Assembly (NCBI GenBank): GCA_030602145.1
Contig: JAUWAH010000202.1
Span: forward strand, 1-5,455
Reading direction: 5' to 3'
DNA from: Desulfobulbus sp.
GTDB lineage: Bacteria; Desulfobacterota; Desulfobulbia; Desulfobulbales; Desulfobulbaceae
DNA: 5,455 nucleotides
Numbering within the stretch: position 1 is the stretch's first letter; each line of letters begins with the position of its first letter. Shown here in pieces: positions 5,063-5,455 of the stretch. Position numbers and translations under genes: made by a program. The notes beneath the pieces were generated by a model. That model had not been told where the DNA came from. It ran no database searches and was given only the letters and a program-made list of their open reading frames with translations.

Positions 5063-5455
5063 ATGAACGATGTGTTGATTGCCTTCGGTCTCACGCTGTT
5101 CGCCGGCATGGCAACCGGTATCGGCAGCGTGATCGCCTTCACGGTGAAGAGGACCAATTACCGGTTTCTTTCCATTGCCACCGGATTTTCAGCCGGCGTG
5201 ATGCTGTATGTGGCCTTTGTGGAAATATTCTTCAAGGGCGTGGAGGCGCTCTCGGAATGTTACGGCGACTACTGGGGAAACTGGGTGAACGCTGCCTCGT
5301 TCTTCGGCGGGATGCTGCTCATCGGGCTGATCGACAACCTGGTTCCGGCCGCTGAAAACCCGCATGAGACGCATTCGGAACGGGAAATCATACCACTGCA
5401 CGATCCAAAGGCCCCCTTTCCCGATTTCTCGCCTTCGGCCAGCGCTTCCTACACC
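5063..5455 (+). CDS. zupT: ZupT-type ZIP family metal transporter, 5' part only
   Basis: Inner-membrane uptake of zinc and probably other divalent metals, by similarity to the ZIP/ZupT family. Only the first 131 codons are present; the gene runs off the window with the frame open (full ZupT proteins are about 260-280 aa). Seen: helix 1 [23 protein letters not shown] (4-26, quoted in parts as [10 protein letters not shown] and GIGSVIAF), helix 2 [20 protein letters not shown] (35-54), helix 3 around [19 protein letters not shown] (77-95), then [16 protein letters not shown] (99-114), a hydrophilic His-bearing loop between helices 3 and 4. The [15 protein letters not shown] and LIDNLVP...ENPHE stretches are characteristic of ZupT. 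The metal-coordinating His/Glu of helices 4 and 5 lie beyond the window and cannot be checked. It follows the DsrE-like gene by 40 bp on the same strand with its own ribosome binding site, so it may be co-transcribed or separately started. Confidence 0.88.
   Translation, partial: MNDVLIAFGLTLFAGMATGIGSVIAFTVKRTNYRFLSIATGFSAGVMLYVAFVEIFFKGVEALSECYGDYWGNWVNAASFFGGMLLIGLIDNLVPAAENPHETHSEREIIPLHDPKAPFPDFSPSASASYT

Noticed and set aside
4639..5157. Minus-strand frame of 172 codons across the DsrE-like gene
   Set aside because: The plus strand has a good Shine-Dalgarno, ATGA overlap and clear family motifs; the reverse product resembles nothing and spans two plus-strand genes.

Overview
The window reads as a chromosomal stretch of a Gram-negative bacterium with G+C of roughly 60% in its core genes. 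The gene set (polar amino acid ABC transporter, YejF-type double ATPase, an MTH1491-like DsrE-fold protein, ZupT) and the GTCATTCCCG...CGGGAATGAC type dispersed repeat suggest a sulfate/metal-reducing deltaproteobacterium (Desulfobacterota). This is an inference; there is no rRNA or marker gene to prove it.

Layout from left to right. Positions 84-932 (minus) hold one AT-rich orphan gene for a predicted exported protein that I do not recognise; it is clearly different in base composition from everything to its right. After a short AT-rich spacer come two minus-strand genes, the permease (2617-1829) and then the ATPase (1828-1064) of a polar amino acid ABC importer. They abut exactly (TGA immediately followed by ATG). 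The substrate-binding protein is not in the window.

Positions 2618-3028 form a divergent intergenic region of about 410 bp. It has no convincing gene but is rich in structure: a GC-rich palindrome and hairpin (2681-2704), an extended two-part stem-loop (2773-2809), and a composite inverted-repeat element of about 160 bp (2848-3009). That element carries outer arms GAGCCTCTTGCA/TGCAAAAGGCTC and a nested 100-bp repeat bounded by GTCATTCCCG/CGGGAATGAC. It ends only 19 bp before the next start codon.

The plus-strand cluster that follows comprises a fused double ABC ATPase of the YejF/DppD-DppF type (3029-4675), a small DsrE-like protein overlapping it by 4 bases (4672-5022), and the first 131 codons of a ZupT-type ZIP metal transporter (5063 to the window end). 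The first two are probably translationally coupled; ZupT follows after 40 bp with its own good ribosome binding site. The peptide-transporter permeases and binding protein that should partner the double ATPase are absent from its immediate upstream side.

I did not find a convincing new multi-gene system. The items most worth a second look are the orphan exported protein, the nested inverted-repeat element at the promoter side of the ATPase, and the unusual ATPase/DsrE-like/ZupT grouping in which transporter parts are separated from their partners.
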